From Verrucomicrobiota bacterium (lineage in GTDB: Bacteria > Verrucomicrobiota > Verrucomicrobiia > Limisphaerales > UBA9464): a DNA stretch of 14,930 nt. The position numbers and the translations under genes were made by a program. The notes below the pieces were generated by a model. It was not told where the DNA came from, searched no databases, and worked only from the letters and a program-made list of their open reading frames with translations. Numbering within the stretch: the first letter of the stretch is position 1; every line of letters starts with the position of its first letter. Below are positions 1-8,152 of the stretch, piece after piece. The DNA lies in contig JAPLUH010000422.1 in assembly GCA_026397675.1 (NCBI GenBank), positions 1 to 14,930 of the forward strand, given 5' to 3'.

Positions 1-1252
1 CATTGCCGGAGCGAATAGGGGCCAACCACGAGTCGCGGGCTGCAGCATCCTTGGCCAATTCTTCAAAGGTCCGACGAACACCCAGGGTCGGGGATTTACC
101 CTGCCACCATTGCTTCCATCGTCCTTCGAGACTGTTGGTCGCCGCGGAGCGAGATCCATCCATCCAAAGCGGGAGATCCTTCAACATCACCGACAGCCAC
201 TCGCGCTGCAATTCGGCCTCGGCCGTGCGAACCGTTTCATCGTAGTCCTTTTGGATTCGGCTCATCGATGACTTGTGAGCCTCGATGGCAGACATGCGTT
301 GGCTGGCCGTAATGCGCCGCTCGTTGAATTTCGAAACGAAGGCCAAGTTCTCCAGAGTCTTCGTACTGCGGAAAATCCCGGCCATGGCGTAGTAATCCTG
401 GGCACTAATCGGATCGAATTTGTGATCGTGGCAACGGGCACAGCTCATCGTCAGACCCAGAAACGCCCGACTGACGACATCGATCTGCTCGTCCACCATA
501 TCCATTACCAACTTGGGCTTATCCTGCTCGGCCAACATCTTGGGACCCAGCACCAGAAAGCCCGTGGCCATCCACCGATCAAACACCTGGGATTCGGGGA
601 CTCCCTTCCGGTCGAGAAGGTCTCCCGCCAACTGCTCCTGAAGGAATTGGTCGTAGGGTTGGTTGGCATTGAACGACCGGATCACCCAGTCGCGGTAGCG
701 CCAAGCATTGGCCATCACCTTGTTTTCGTCCTGGCCGTTCGTGTCGGCATAGCGGGCCAAATCCAGCCACCAGCGCCCCCACCGTTCACCGTAGGCGGGC
801 GAAACCAAATACCGGTCCACCATGCGCTCGAATGCTTCCGGAGATTTATCCGAAAGGAAGGTGTCCACCTCGCCGGGCGTGGGAGGAAGGCCTGTGAGAT
901 CCCAAGCGACTCTCCGAATTAAGAGGCGCTGCTGGGCTTCGGGAGCGCGGTGCAACCCTTGCGTGACCAAGGCCGCATCGATGAACCGATCTATCGGATG
1001 CTCTGAACCCACGCCCGTTGGAACCGGAGGAGACAATAGAGGCTTGAGTGACCATAGCGCCGCTGCGCGAGACCCTGGCCCACTCACGGCCACCCCTGCA
1101 CTCACTGAGTCTCCGGCGAGAACGTTCAGGGCAAACGCCAGCGTCACGCAGCCCACAGTCCAGACCGCCACCCAGAGTCGACGCAGCCAAGGGTTTCGCT
1201 CCAGGGCCAACCCCGCACACTCACCGCAACGAATGGAATAGTTTGAGCCCAT
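1..1252 (-). CDS. DUF1549 domain protein, secreted (partial, 3' end outside window)
   Basis: The minus frame is open for 417 codons from ATG at 1252 to the left edge, without a stop or frameshift. Residues 24-47 form a positively charged then hydrophobic stretch (LRRLWVAVW to NVLAG), which looks like a signal peptide or membrane anchor. From about residue 86 (HPIDRFIDAAL) the sequence follows the DUF1549 family of Planctomycetes and Verrucomicrobia: LTGLPPTPGEVD (119-130), SPAYGERWGRWWLDLARYAD (151-170) and a CxxCH motif in CARCHDHKFDPIS (271-283). The usual partner domain DUF1553 would lie beyond the edge. These proteins are abundant, presumed exported, and often paired with DUF1501 sulfatase-like proteins; their biochemistry is poorly known. 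No separate N-terminal cytochrome domain (PSCyt1) is present, unlike many relatives. An in-frame ATG at 1276 is an alternative start; 1252 has GAGG five bases upstream. A stop at 1289-1291 bounds the frame. Confidence 0.9.
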   Translation of the reverse strand, partial: MGSNYSIRCGECAGLALERNPWLRRLWVAVWTVGCVTLAFALNVLAGDSVSAGVAVSGPGSRAAALWSLKPLLSPPVPTGVGSEHPIDRFIDAALVTQGLHRAPEAQQRLLIRRVAWDLTGLPPTPGEVDTFLSDKSPEAFERMVDRYLVSPAYGERWGRWWLDLARYADTNGQDENKVMANAWRYRDWVIRSFNANQPYDQFLQEQLAGDLLDRKGVPESQVFDRWMATGFLVLGPKMLAEQDKPKLVMDMVDEQIDVVSRAFLGLTMSCARCHDHKFDPISAQDYYAMAGIFRSTKTLENLAFVSKFNERRITASQRMSAIEAHKSSMSRIQKDYDETVRTAEAELQREWLSVMLKDLPLWMDGSRSAATNSLEGRWKQWWQGKSPTLGVRRTFEELAKDAAARDSWLAPIRSGN

Positions 1253-1476
1253 GGGAACCTCGCAAAAGGGTGCCATTAATCCACCGTTTCATCCAAGCCC
1301 CGTCTCCAAGCGGGCGAAGACTGTGAATCCTTGGCCAACCGTGACCGGCAAATTCAAATCCAAACCCCTGTTTTTAGAAAATCGGCATTTTTGCTGACAG
1401 ACTTGCTTTCGACACTTCCGGGTCCCATTGTGCCGAACCATTTTGGTAACACCCGCTTAGATGCGGTCTTTTTGAT

Positions 1477-3282
1477 ATGAGCGAATCACTGGAGATCAAC
1501 CTCGACCTCGACAAACTGTTTCAGCCCGCCTGGGCTACATCGCCCTCGGACCCTAACAAGTACGCCCGATACGATGGAACCGAAGGCGAATCACGCGGCG
1601 ACCGGCGTTTTGGCCGCGGTGATCGTCCTCGGCCCGGTGGCCCTGGCGGCTTCGGCGGCCCCCGCCCCGGTGGTTCCGGCGGCCCTAGTGGCTTTGGTGG
1701 TCCTCGCCCTGGCGGCTTCGGTGGCCCTCGCCCGGGTGGCGGCGGCGGTTTCGGTGGTCCTCGCCCGGGTGGCTCCGGCGGACCCCGCCCTCAAGGCGGA
1801 CCCGGCGGTGACCGTGGACCTCGCCCGCAGGGTGGACCTGGCGGCGGCGGGGCTCCTGGCATTGCTTGGGATCCCAAGAACGGACCCCGACGCGATGGAC
1901 CGGGTCGCGATGGACCCGGTCGTGGCCCGCGTCGTCCGGACTTCCGTCCTGAACCGCTGATTCCCGTCGAACTGACCCTGAACCCTGAACAAGGTGGCGT
2001 CAGCTCGTTGGCCCGACAAATCAAACTCAGTGGTCGCGCCTACCCCCTCTTCGAGGTCGCCGGTCTGGTGATGCAAAAGCCCGACCGCTACACCGTGGGC
2101 TTCAAAGTCATGAAGCGCCGTGATGAGGTGTTGAAGAAGGATGTGGCCATTCAGCCGCTCTTCGTTTGCAACCTCGATGACACCCTGTGGCTAAATGAAG
2201 AAGCCGCTGCCGAGCACGCGCTCAAGGCACATTTCGAGACCTTCTATCAGACCGAGAAAATGCCGTGTGATCCGCCCAAGGGTGTCTGGACCCTGGTCGC
2301 TCAGTGCGGGATGACGGGCGATTTGCTCGGGCCTCCGAATTTTCACGGCTACCAAGAGAAACTCCGCAAACTGCATGCCGAGCGGTTCTCCCGGATGAAC
2401 TTCGACATGTACAAGAGCCGCGTGAAGATTGTGAAGGACGAGGCGATTGTGAAGCAATGGACTGATTCAGTCAGCTTCCGCTTCGAGTACACGGCCCTCA
2501 ACGTCCCTGAGCCCAAGGTGCTTCAGTCGATGGAAGAGGTCCGGGCCCACTTCACTGAGGTGCATCAGCCTTCATTCATTAAGCAGGTCGATTCCTTCAC
2601 GCCGAAGGCCGATGCCAAACTGCCGGCTGCGCTCCAGACACTGCTGCGCGTCTCGCTCGACAAAGAAAAGCGATTCCCGATCCGTATCGCTACCGCGTTG
2701 AGCAACACCTTCGCCTCCATGGGGCTGCAGTTCTTCAAGCGCGATAAAACGGTGGTCCATGTGGCGGTCGCACGTCCGCATTACCTCGATACCGAGAGCA
2801 GCGTGGTCTCTGACACGACCAAGAAGATCATCGATCACATCAACACCAATCTCGGAACCAATCGTAAGCGCTTGGTCGAGACCCTCGCTCCGAGCCCGGC
2901 CCCGGCCGAGGCAGCGGTCGAAGGCGGAGCTGCTCCGGCCCCCTCCCCGCTGACAATGGATCAGCAGGCGGTTTTGAACGACCTCCACTGGCTCATTCAC
3001 CAAGGTCATGTGATTGAATTCGCGAGCGGTATGTTGGAGACGGCCAAGAAGCCCGCCCCGCGTCCTACTCCGACCCCGAAGGCCCCGAAGAAGAGCGACA
3101 AGCCTGCTGCCGCTCCCGAGGCTGCGACGGCAGAGGCAACCACGGCATCCGCCACTGAAACCGAGGCCATTGACGACGTCGCCGCATCCCTCGCCCAAGA
3201 GGCTCCTGCCGCAGAGGTAGAGGCAGAGCACCCGGCAGATTCCGGAGAAACGACTCCGGAGAATCCGCCTCAGGCCGTCTGA
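1477..3282 (+). CDS. Uncharacterised protein with N-terminal Gly/Pro/Arg repeats
   Basis: This is a 601-residue protein of unknown function. Four parts are visible. Residues 1-40 are a short acidic N-terminus (LEINLDLDKLF). Residues 41-156 are low complexity, rich in Gly, Pro and Arg, with repeated GGFGGPRPGG-like units then RDGPGRDGPGRGPRR, probably disordered. Residues 160-465 are a mixed folded core. It includes a Cys/His-containing stretch (FVCNLDD at 229-235, ALKAHF at 248-253), GDLLGPPNFHGYQ (281-293) followed by a basic helix (EKLRKLHAERF), and a hydrophobic block at 397-432. After an Ala/Pro linker, residues 494-522 look like a small helical segment (LHWLIHQGHVIEF), then an Ala/Pro/Lys and acidic tail runs to the end. 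No signal peptide is seen, so it is probably cytoplasmic. RGG-like repeats often occur in RNA-binding proteins; that role here is inference only. The gene stands alone and ends at a terminator. Confidence 0.88.
   Translation: MSESLEINLDLDKLFQPAWATSPSDPNKYARYDGTEGESRGDRRFGRGDRPRPGGPGGFGGPRPGGSGGPSGFGGPRPGGFGGPRPGGGGGFGGPRPGGSGGPRPQGGPGGDRGPRPQGGPGGGGAPGIAWDPKNGPRRDGPGRDGPGRGPRRPDFRPEPLIPVELTLNPEQGGVSSLARQIKLSGRAYPLFEVAGLVMQKPDRYTVGFKVMKRRDEVLKKDVAIQPLFVCNLDDTLWLNEEAAAEHALKAHFETFYQTEKMPCDPPKGVWTLVAQCGMTGDLLGPPNFHGYQEKLRKLHAERFSRMNFDMYKSRVKIVKDEAIVKQWTDSVSFRFEYTALNVPEPKVLQSMEEVRAHFTEVHQPSFIKQVDSFTPKADAKLPAALQTLLRVSLDKEKRFPIRIATALSNTFASMGLQFFKRDKTVVHVAVARPHYLDTESSVVSDTTKKIIDHINTNLGTNRKRLVETLAPSPAPAEAAVEGGAAPAPSPLTMDQQAVLNDLHWLIHQGHVIEFASGMLETAKKPAPRPTPTPKAPKKSDKPAAAPEAATAEATTASATETEAIDDVAASLAQEAPAAEVEAEHPADSGETTPENPPQAV
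1621..1935 (+). repeat. In-frame degenerate repeats encoding GGFGGPRPGG units
   Basis: A GC-rich stretch inside the 1477 gene is built of degenerate units around ggtggtcctcgcccgggtgg. Each encodes variants of Gly-Phe-Gly-Gly-Pro-Arg-Pro-Gly-Gly. Towards the 3' end the unit changes to cgcgatggacc-type copies encoding Arg-Asp-Gly-Pro-Gly. The units keep the reading frame, so they look like an expandable coding minisatellite rather than a mobile repeat. Because of the repetition, long open frames appear in the other frames and on the other strand. Confidence 0.75.
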
Positions 3283-3308
3283 TCCGGGCCGATTAATGAA
3301 AATCGTGA

Positions 3309-3336
3309 ACGGCACCCTCCGGGGTGCCGTTTTTCT
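3309..3336 (+). terminator. Intrinsic terminator after the 1477 gene
   Basis: A perfect 9-bp stem (3309-3317 with 3322-3330, acggcaccc / gggtgccgt) closes a TCCG tetraloop. It runs directly into the T-rich tract tttttctt, 26 bases after the stop codon. It separates the 1477 gene from prfC. Confidence 0.93.
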
Positions 3337-3372
3337 TGAGACTCCAAATCTTCCAACCCCAATCGGATCCCC

Positions 3373-4230
3373 GTGACCCAGCAGGAGGAAATTCAGCGCC
3401 GACGAACCTTTGCGATCATATCGCATCCGGATGCCGGCAAGACCACGCTCACCGAAAAGCTCCTGCTCTATGGTGGCGCTGTCCAACTAGCCGGTTCGGT
3501 CACAGCCCGTAAAAATCAACGCGCCACCACCTCGGACTGGATGGAGTTAGAGAAAAAGCGCGGCATTTCGATTAGTTCAACGGTGCTGCAGTTCGAATAC
3601 TCCGGCTACTACATCAATCTCCTAGACACACCGGGGCACAAAGATTTCTCGGAAGACACCTACCGAGTCCTCACGGCGGTGGATGCGGTGATCATGGTCA
3701 TTGACGCCGGCAAAGGCGTTGAAACCCAGACCCGCAAACTCTTCGAGGTCTGCGCTCGACGCGGCGTTCCTATCTTCACCTTCATCAACAAGTTGGATCG
3801 CCCTTCCCGGGACCCCATTCAACTAATGGACGAGTTGGAGGCCGTGCTGGGAATCCGCTCCTGCGCCATGAACTGGCCCTTGGGCAATGGCCCAGAATTC
3901 CGCGGTATTTACGATCGCGCCGAGAAGCGAGTCCACCTCTTTGAGCGAGTGGTGGGCGGCATGTACCGGGCACCGGTCAATGTCACCGGCCTCGATGACC
4001 CGATCGTTCGCTCGAAGCTGGACGAGCTCACCTACGCTTCGGTTCGTGAACAAATTGACATGGTGGAGATGGCGGGCAACGAATTCGACCACCCGCAGGT
4101 CTTGATGGGGAAACTCACGCCGATCTTTTTCGGATCCGGTGTCAACAATTTCGGAGTCCAGTTGCTCTTAGACCGTTTCCTTCAATATTCCGTCGCTCCC
4201 CGGGGCCGGGCGGTCGCCCTCGACGAATAA
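3373..4230 (+). CDS. prfC: Peptide chain release factor 3, GTPase domain only (truncated)
   Basis: The protein is a translational GTPase of the RF3 family, which removes RF1/RF2 from the ribosome after termination. All G motifs are visible: G1 HPDAGKTT (18-25), G2 RGISISST (63-70), G3 DTPGH (85-89), G4 NKLD (139-142) and the G5 region FGSG (253-256). The RF3-specific stretches TSDWMELEKKRGISISSTV and FFGSGVNNFGVQ leave little doubt about the family. The frame stops at residue 285, where the GTPase domain ends; full-length RF3 is about 530 residues. Domains II and III, which contact the ribosome and start with a conserved FSGFVFKIQANM-like stretch, are missing. I could not find them in any frame of 4231-4466. 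The start is GTG at 3373, which gives the usual RF3 N-terminus (MTQQEEIQRRRTFAIISHPD). The gene is either a pseudogene with its 3' half deleted, an assembly error, or a real single-domain version. Confidence 0.9.
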   Translation: MTQQEEIQRRRTFAIISHPDAGKTTLTEKLLLYGGAVQLAGSVTARKNQRATTSDWMELEKKRGISISSTVLQFEYSGYYINLLDTPGHKDFSEDTYRVLTAVDAVIMVIDAGKGVETQTRKLFEVCARRGVPIFTFINKLDRPSRDPIQLMDELEAVLGIRSCAMNWPLGNGPEFRGIYDRAEKRVHLFERVVGGMYRAPVNVTGLDDPIVRSKLDELTYASVREQIDMVEMAGNEFDHPQVLMGKLTPIFFGSGVNNFGVQLLLDRFLQYSVAPRGRAVALDE

Positions 4231-4466
4231 GAGGCCCTCCGGTGTGGTCTTCCATGGGCCATCGGACGGTTCCATGGGGAAAGGAGTACGGACCGCGAAG
4301 GTCTGCTGAGTTCGCGCAGCTTCGAGCGCCGCAACGAGTCGACGATGGGAGCTCGAAAACGGGAGCACTGCTCTTTTCTTGCGCGAGCGTTTTCTTGAGC
4401 TGCGGCAACGGATCCCGCAGGTGTGTGAATCAGGACACTCTTTTTCAATAGAGATCGCCTGCCAAC
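4231..4466. other. Gene-free stretch between truncated prfC and a convergent gene
   Basis: There are 236 bases here without a recognisable gene. Several frames on both strands are open, but their translations are rich in Arg and Ser and match nothing I recognise. None resembles RF3 domains II or III. A short plus-frame phrase, RPSGVVFHGPSDG, only loosely resembles the start of RF3 domain II. No clear terminator hairpin was found for either convergent gene. The region is probably what remains after loss of the 3' half of prfC. Confidence 0.5.
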
Positions 4467-5399
4467 TCACCCCTTCTTTCGAACCGTCTTAGCAACTTTG
4501 GCCGGTTTGGCTGGCTTGGGGCCGCGACCTGGGAAGGTCAACTCAGCGACGCCGGATTTGTCCAACTCTCCGAATCCATTATCGACCATCCGCGTGTACT
4601 GACCCAATGCGGCCTGGGCCAACGGCACCTTCAACCGAACCTTCTTGGCGAGACTGACAGCAATCCCAGAATCCTTGGCAGCGTGAGCCGCGCTGAAGAA
4701 GCAGGCGTGATCGCGCTTTTGCATGTCTTCGCCATCGGTCTCCAACACCCGAGAATTGGCTCCCGTCTGAGAGAAGACTTCGCGGAGCATTCCCAAGTCC
4801 AGGCCCATGGCTGCCCCCAAGCCCAACCCTTCGGCGAGGCCTGCTGTGTTAATGTTCATCACCATGTTCACCAGGGCCTTGACCTGTGCGGCGGTGCCCG
4901 CGGCCCCAATGTAGCGCCGAGAAGCCGACAGCTTGGCCAAGACAGGCTCGGCCCGTTGGCATGCGCTCTTTTGGCCTGCCGTCATCAAATACAATGTCCC
5001 TTGGCGAGCCTGAGTAATGCTGGACGCCATGCAGGCTTCCACACTCTCAGCGCCCACAGCCTGAGATCTGGATTCCACCATCACATGGGTGGCGGGACTC
5101 ACGGTCGCACAGTTAATGAACAATTTTCCTGCAGCCCCTTTGAGCAGGCTGTCGCCTTTCTGAGCAAACAGCGCCTCCATCGAGTCATCGTCCGAGACCA
5201 CCGTCAGGATGACGTCGGCCAAGGCGGTCACCGCGGACAGTCGCGACGGTGCTTCGCACCCGAGTTCTTGGGCCAACGATTGGGCCTGCTTCCGGCGAAG
5301 GTCATAAACTGCGCTTACATGGAACCCTGACTCCTTCAGCCGTCGGGCCATATTGGCCCCCATGCGTCCCACTCCCACACAGGCGATTCGATTGCTCAT
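4467..5399 (-). CDS. NAD(P)-dependent beta-hydroxyacid dehydrogenase (3-hydroxyisobutyrate dehydrogenase family)
   Basis: The protein has 310 residues, close to the family's usual 290-300. The N-terminal Rossmann fold begins IACVGVGRMGANMARRL (5-21) with the GxGxxG nucleotide loop. The catalytic Lys174 lies in GTAAQVKALVNMVMN (168-182) with the usual Asn four residues later (N178). The C-terminal helical domain follows, including AAKDSGIAVSLAKK (240-253). Family members oxidise or reduce beta-hydroxy acids such as 3-hydroxyisobutyrate, tartronate semialdehyde or succinic semialdehyde; the substrate cannot be told here. The substrate loop that normally reads DAPVSGG is EACMASS (121-127), so the paired glycines are replaced by serines. 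A basic, Lys/Pro/Ala-rich tail (295-310) extends beyond the fold. The gene starts 33 bases after the protease gene and is probably the last gene of that operon. Confidence 0.88.
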   Translation of the reverse strand: MSNRIACVGVGRMGANMARRLKESGFHVSAVYDLRRKQAQSLAQELGCEAPSRLSAVTALADVILTVVSDDDSMEALFAQKGDSLLKGAAGKLFINCATVSPATHVMVESRSQAVGAESVEACMASSITQARQGTLYLMTAGQKSACQRAEPVLAKLSASRRYIGAAGTAAQVKALVNMVMNINTAGLAEGLGLGAAMGLDLGMLREVFSQTGANSRVLETDGEDMQKRDHACFFSAAHAAKDSGIAVSLAKKVRLKVPLAQAALGQYTRMVDNGFGELDKSGVAELTFPGRGPKPAKPAKVAKTVRKKG

Positions 5400-5432
5400 A
5401 GTAAATTGATTCCAAAAGGCTGCTCTGTTGTC

Positions 5433-8060
5433 TCACCGCTCGGAACGAATGCCCGCCGTCGCCCCGGAGGCACTGCCGCGGGCCTTGGACAACTCCAAGA
5501 GGTCGATGAGGATGCGCTGGGCCTCCCGAAGATTCACATCGGCTGCGACCCCATCTAGGTCGTCTTCCCCGTCCTCTTGACCCGCCTCGCGCAAACGACG
5601 TCGCTCGGCGGTAGATTCCTTCGATGCGCCCGTTTTTAGGGCGCGGGCATCACGGGCCGTTGCCGCCACCACATGCTTGGCCACCTTAGCCTCTGGAAGC
5701 CCGGGTTGGGTGACATTCTTGAGGGTGATTTCGTAGGCGACGGGTTCCGTCTCATTTCGGCTCTTAATTTCCGCCTTACGAACGGCAGCCCGGTTGCGAT
5801 CGGTCTCCATTTCCTGCCGACGCTTCTTTTCGTTCAGCGAAATACTCCGATCGGCCAAAAGCTTCTTGTACCGCTCTATGTCCTCACCGATATAGGCGTA
5901 GTCCCGATCCTTGGCCAACCGATCGGTAGATCGACGTTGGAGTTCCGGCAGCGCCCGAATCACCCGATCCATCTTGTCGAAACGAACCGGCGAAATCGTG
6001 TTCCACGGAAGCGCATTGCTCAGTGCAGATTCACCGATGTCGGCAAAATTGTTGATGCTGGGCAGTACTACGTCTGGAACCACACCCTTGAGTTGGGTCG
6101 AGGACCCGGACGGACGGAAGAACTTGCTGATGGTCACCTTCACCTGCCCGGGCTTTCCGGTTCCGCGATAGAAGGGTTCCAACCCTTGAAGGTTCTGCAC
6201 GGTCCCCTTGCCGTGAGTTGAACTGTCGCCCACCACCACGGCTCGTCCGTAGTCCTGGAGGGCTCCGGCCAGAATCTCCGAGGCGGAGGCACTGAAGCGG
6301 CTGGTCAACACCACCAACGGGCCATCATACAGCACGGACGAGTCGTCATCCTCCAACACCCGCTGCTGCCCAAGCGCGTTGACCACCTGAACGACGGGAC
6401 CGGTCTTGATGAACAACCCGGTCAAGCTGACGCATTCTTCAAGAGATCCACCGCCGTTACGCCGCAAATCCAATACCACGCCATCGACACCCTCGGTCAT
6501 GAGCTTGCGCAACAGCTTGGCGACGTCGGCGGTAGGGCTCTTCGTGGCACCATTGCCGCCGATGGCTCCACTATAGAAAGCCGGGAGATCGATCACACCG
6601 ATTCGGTTGGTCTTGCCTGCACCACTGGGCACCAGCACCAGCTTGGCCTTGGCCTCCTGATCCTCCAGCGGGATGGTGTCTCGGACGATGGTGACCATCT
6701 TACGGGTGCTGAGGTCGGATCCCGACGGGATGTAGGTCAACGTGACTTTGGAACCCTTGGGTCCGCGGATTTGCTCGACGACTTTCTGAAGCTTTTCATC
6801 AATCACATCGACCGGAGCCTGCTTGTCTTGGGCAACCGCCACGATCTTGTCACCAGACTTAAGGATCTTGCTCTTTTCAGCAGGGCTCCCGGGCTTAACT
6901 TCGGTGATGGTGGCGTACCCGTCTTCACTCGTGAGCACAGCACCAATACCTACGAACGACAGGGTCATGGACATACTGAAGGCCTCCTCTTCGCGAGCTC
7001 CAAAGTAGTTGGTATGCGGATCGTAGGAATGAGCCAGCGCATCGAGGTACCACTGCAACACTTCCTTGGACTCGAACTGCTTCAAATTCCGCATCACCCG
7101 GTTGTACCGGCGGTTGAGCGTCTTCACGATTTCATCGTGCCGGTCGCCTTGAAGATTGCTCTCGAAGTAACTGCGCAAATCAGAAGCACCCTTAAACTTC
7201 CCCGACTCGGCCATCTTGGCCACTACGGCGGCCCGGTTGGTGGACAAATTGGAGTGGAGGCGAACTTCTAATCCGGTCACGTAAAGCTCCGCCACCTTCT
7301 TTCCACCCGACAAGATGGGCTTGGTGACCATCTTGGCCGGAGGCGTTGAGGGCACTGAATTCGTACCATTGCCGGCATCGACCTCGGCCTCAGGCGCGGT
7401 GGTCATCTGAGTCCAGACATTCGTGGCGAGCGTCGCAAAATCGCGGTTCAACTTTTCCGAGAGATACTCGAATCGCAGACGATCGCGCCAAACCGATTGT
7501 AATTCGGTGAGGTCTTTCGGACGGGCGGAATCCTTACGGTTCAGAAGCATCTTGGTGTCGGCTTCAAAATTGAATTTCTCGGTCTTCAGAGCCCCTTGAA
7601 CCACCGCGTATTGCTGGTCGATGTGCTGGAGATAACGGTTGAAAATCTCGTAGGCAGGCCGTGTATCCCCGCGACGCAGTGTCAAATCATCCAACTGTTG
7701 GCGGTAGGCGCTGAACTCCTCGTAATCGGCTTGGGTAAAATACATCCGTTGGGGATCCAACGACTCCAGATACCGTTCAAAGAACCGCTCCGAGATGCGG
7801 TCATCAAACTCACGACGCAGAAAGTGCGACCGCTCGATCATTCGGGCCGCCAAGCGGGCGATCTCACCGCTGGACTCCTCCGGTGCCAAGATCTTCGGAT
7901 CAGTAAACTTGGAGGGCAGCACCCCTGTATCCGACGTGGCTGCATGGGAAACCGTAGACGGCACCGCGTTGCTGGTGCTGGTCGAAGGCCGCAATTCCTT
8001 GGCCACCCCCGCCAACTGCAGACAAAGGCTACCCAGAATTAACAACACCCAAAGATTCAT
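5433..8060 (-). CDS. prc: Tail-specific / C-terminal processing protease (Prc/Tsp, family S41)
   Basis: This is a periplasmic serine protease of about 875 residues that degrades or trims proteins from their C-termini. From ATG 8060 the N-terminus MNLWVLLILGSLCLQLAGVA is a signal peptide. A long Tsp-type helical N-terminal domain follows. A PDZ domain lies at about 365-445 (VGIGAVL, ITEVKPGSPAEK, LKSGDKIVAV), then the S41 protease core. The catalytic serine is expected at S592 in RFSASASEI, with D603 in LQDYGRA and the general base K618 in HGKGTVQ. The LRRNGGGSLEE loop (532-542) is typical. A charged, coiled-coil-like C-terminal extension follows from about 720. It is longer than E. coli Prc (682 residues), mainly through insertions and this tail. 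A TTG at 8144 would start only 8 bases after the upstream stop but would bury the signal peptide, so ATG 8060 is preferred. It sits between the permease and dehydrogenase genes. Confidence 0.93.
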   Translation of the reverse strand: MNLWVLLILGSLCLQLAGVAKELRPSTSTSNAVPSTVSHAATSDTGVLPSKFTDPKILAPEESSGEIARLAARMIERSHFLRREFDDRISERFFERYLESLDPQRMYFTQADYEEFSAYRQQLDDLTLRRGDTRPAYEIFNRYLQHIDQQYAVVQGALKTEKFNFEADTKMLLNRKDSARPKDLTELQSVWRDRLRFEYLSEKLNRDFATLATNVWTQMTTAPEAEVDAGNGTNSVPSTPPAKMVTKPILSGGKKVAELYVTGLEVRLHSNLSTNRAAVVAKMAESGKFKGASDLRSYFESNLQGDRHDEIVKTLNRRYNRVMRNLKQFESKEVLQWYLDALAHSYDPHTNYFGAREEEAFSMSMTLSFVGIGAVLTSEDGYATITEVKPGSPAEKSKILKSGDKIVAVAQDKQAPVDVIDEKLQKVVEQIRGPKGSKVTLTYIPSGSDLSTRKMVTIVRDTIPLEDQEAKAKLVLVPSGAGKTNRIGVIDLPAFYSGAIGGNGATKSPTADVAKLLRKLMTEGVDGVVLDLRRNGGGSLEECVSLTGLFIKTGPVVQVVNALGQQRVLEDDDSSVLYDGPLVVLTSRFSASASEILAGALQDYGRAVVVGDSSTHGKGTVQNLQGLEPFYRGTGKPGQVKVTISKFFRPSGSSTQLKGVVPDVVLPSINNFADIGESALSNALPWNTISPVRFDKMDRVIRALPELQRRSTDRLAKDRDYAYIGEDIERYKKLLADRSISLNEKKRRQEMETDRNRAAVRKAEIKSRNETEPVAYEITLKNVTQPGLPEAKVAKHVVAATARDARALKTGASKESTAERRRLREAGQEDGEDDLDGVAADVNLREAQRILIDLLELSKARGSASGATAGIRSER

Positions 8061-8152
8061 TGTGTTCACTATGGTTTGAGAGTCCCGATTTGCCAACCGA
8101 AGTTCCGGCAGCCTGGGGACATCTCTTGAGAGCACGTTTCCCAATCAGACGT

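Noticed and set aside
275..922. A 215-codon plus-strand open frame
   Set aside because: It lies opposite the DUF1549 gene, whose minus-frame translation matches a known family throughout.
1453..1473. Small hairpin ccgc/gcgg followed by a T-run just before the start at 1477
   Set aside because: The stem has only four pairs and the T-run is interrupted; too weak to call an attenuator or terminator.
1621..1850. Direct repeats that could suggest a CRISPR-like array
   Set aside because: The units are degenerate, have no spacers and stay in frame within a coding sequence.
2572..3486. A 304-codon minus-strand open frame
   Set aside because: It is antisense to the 1477 gene and the start of prfC, crosses the terminator and is rich in Arg and Gly. 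It is a shadow of high-GC coding sequence.
4237..4290. RPSGVVFHGPSDG in another frame as a remnant of RF3 domain II
   Set aside because: Only a few residues resemble the FSGFVFK start of domain II and nothing after them fits; chance is likely.
4168..4470. Overlapping minus-strand open frames of 88-100 codons after prfC
   Set aside because: They run antisense into prfC, have no recognisable motif, and several alternatives overlap one another, as expected for noncoding GC-rich DNA.
8061..8144. TTG start for the Prc protease, 8 bases after the permease stop
   Set aside because: It adds 28 charged residues before an obvious signal peptide. ATG 8060 is simpler, though the close spacing keeps TTG possible.
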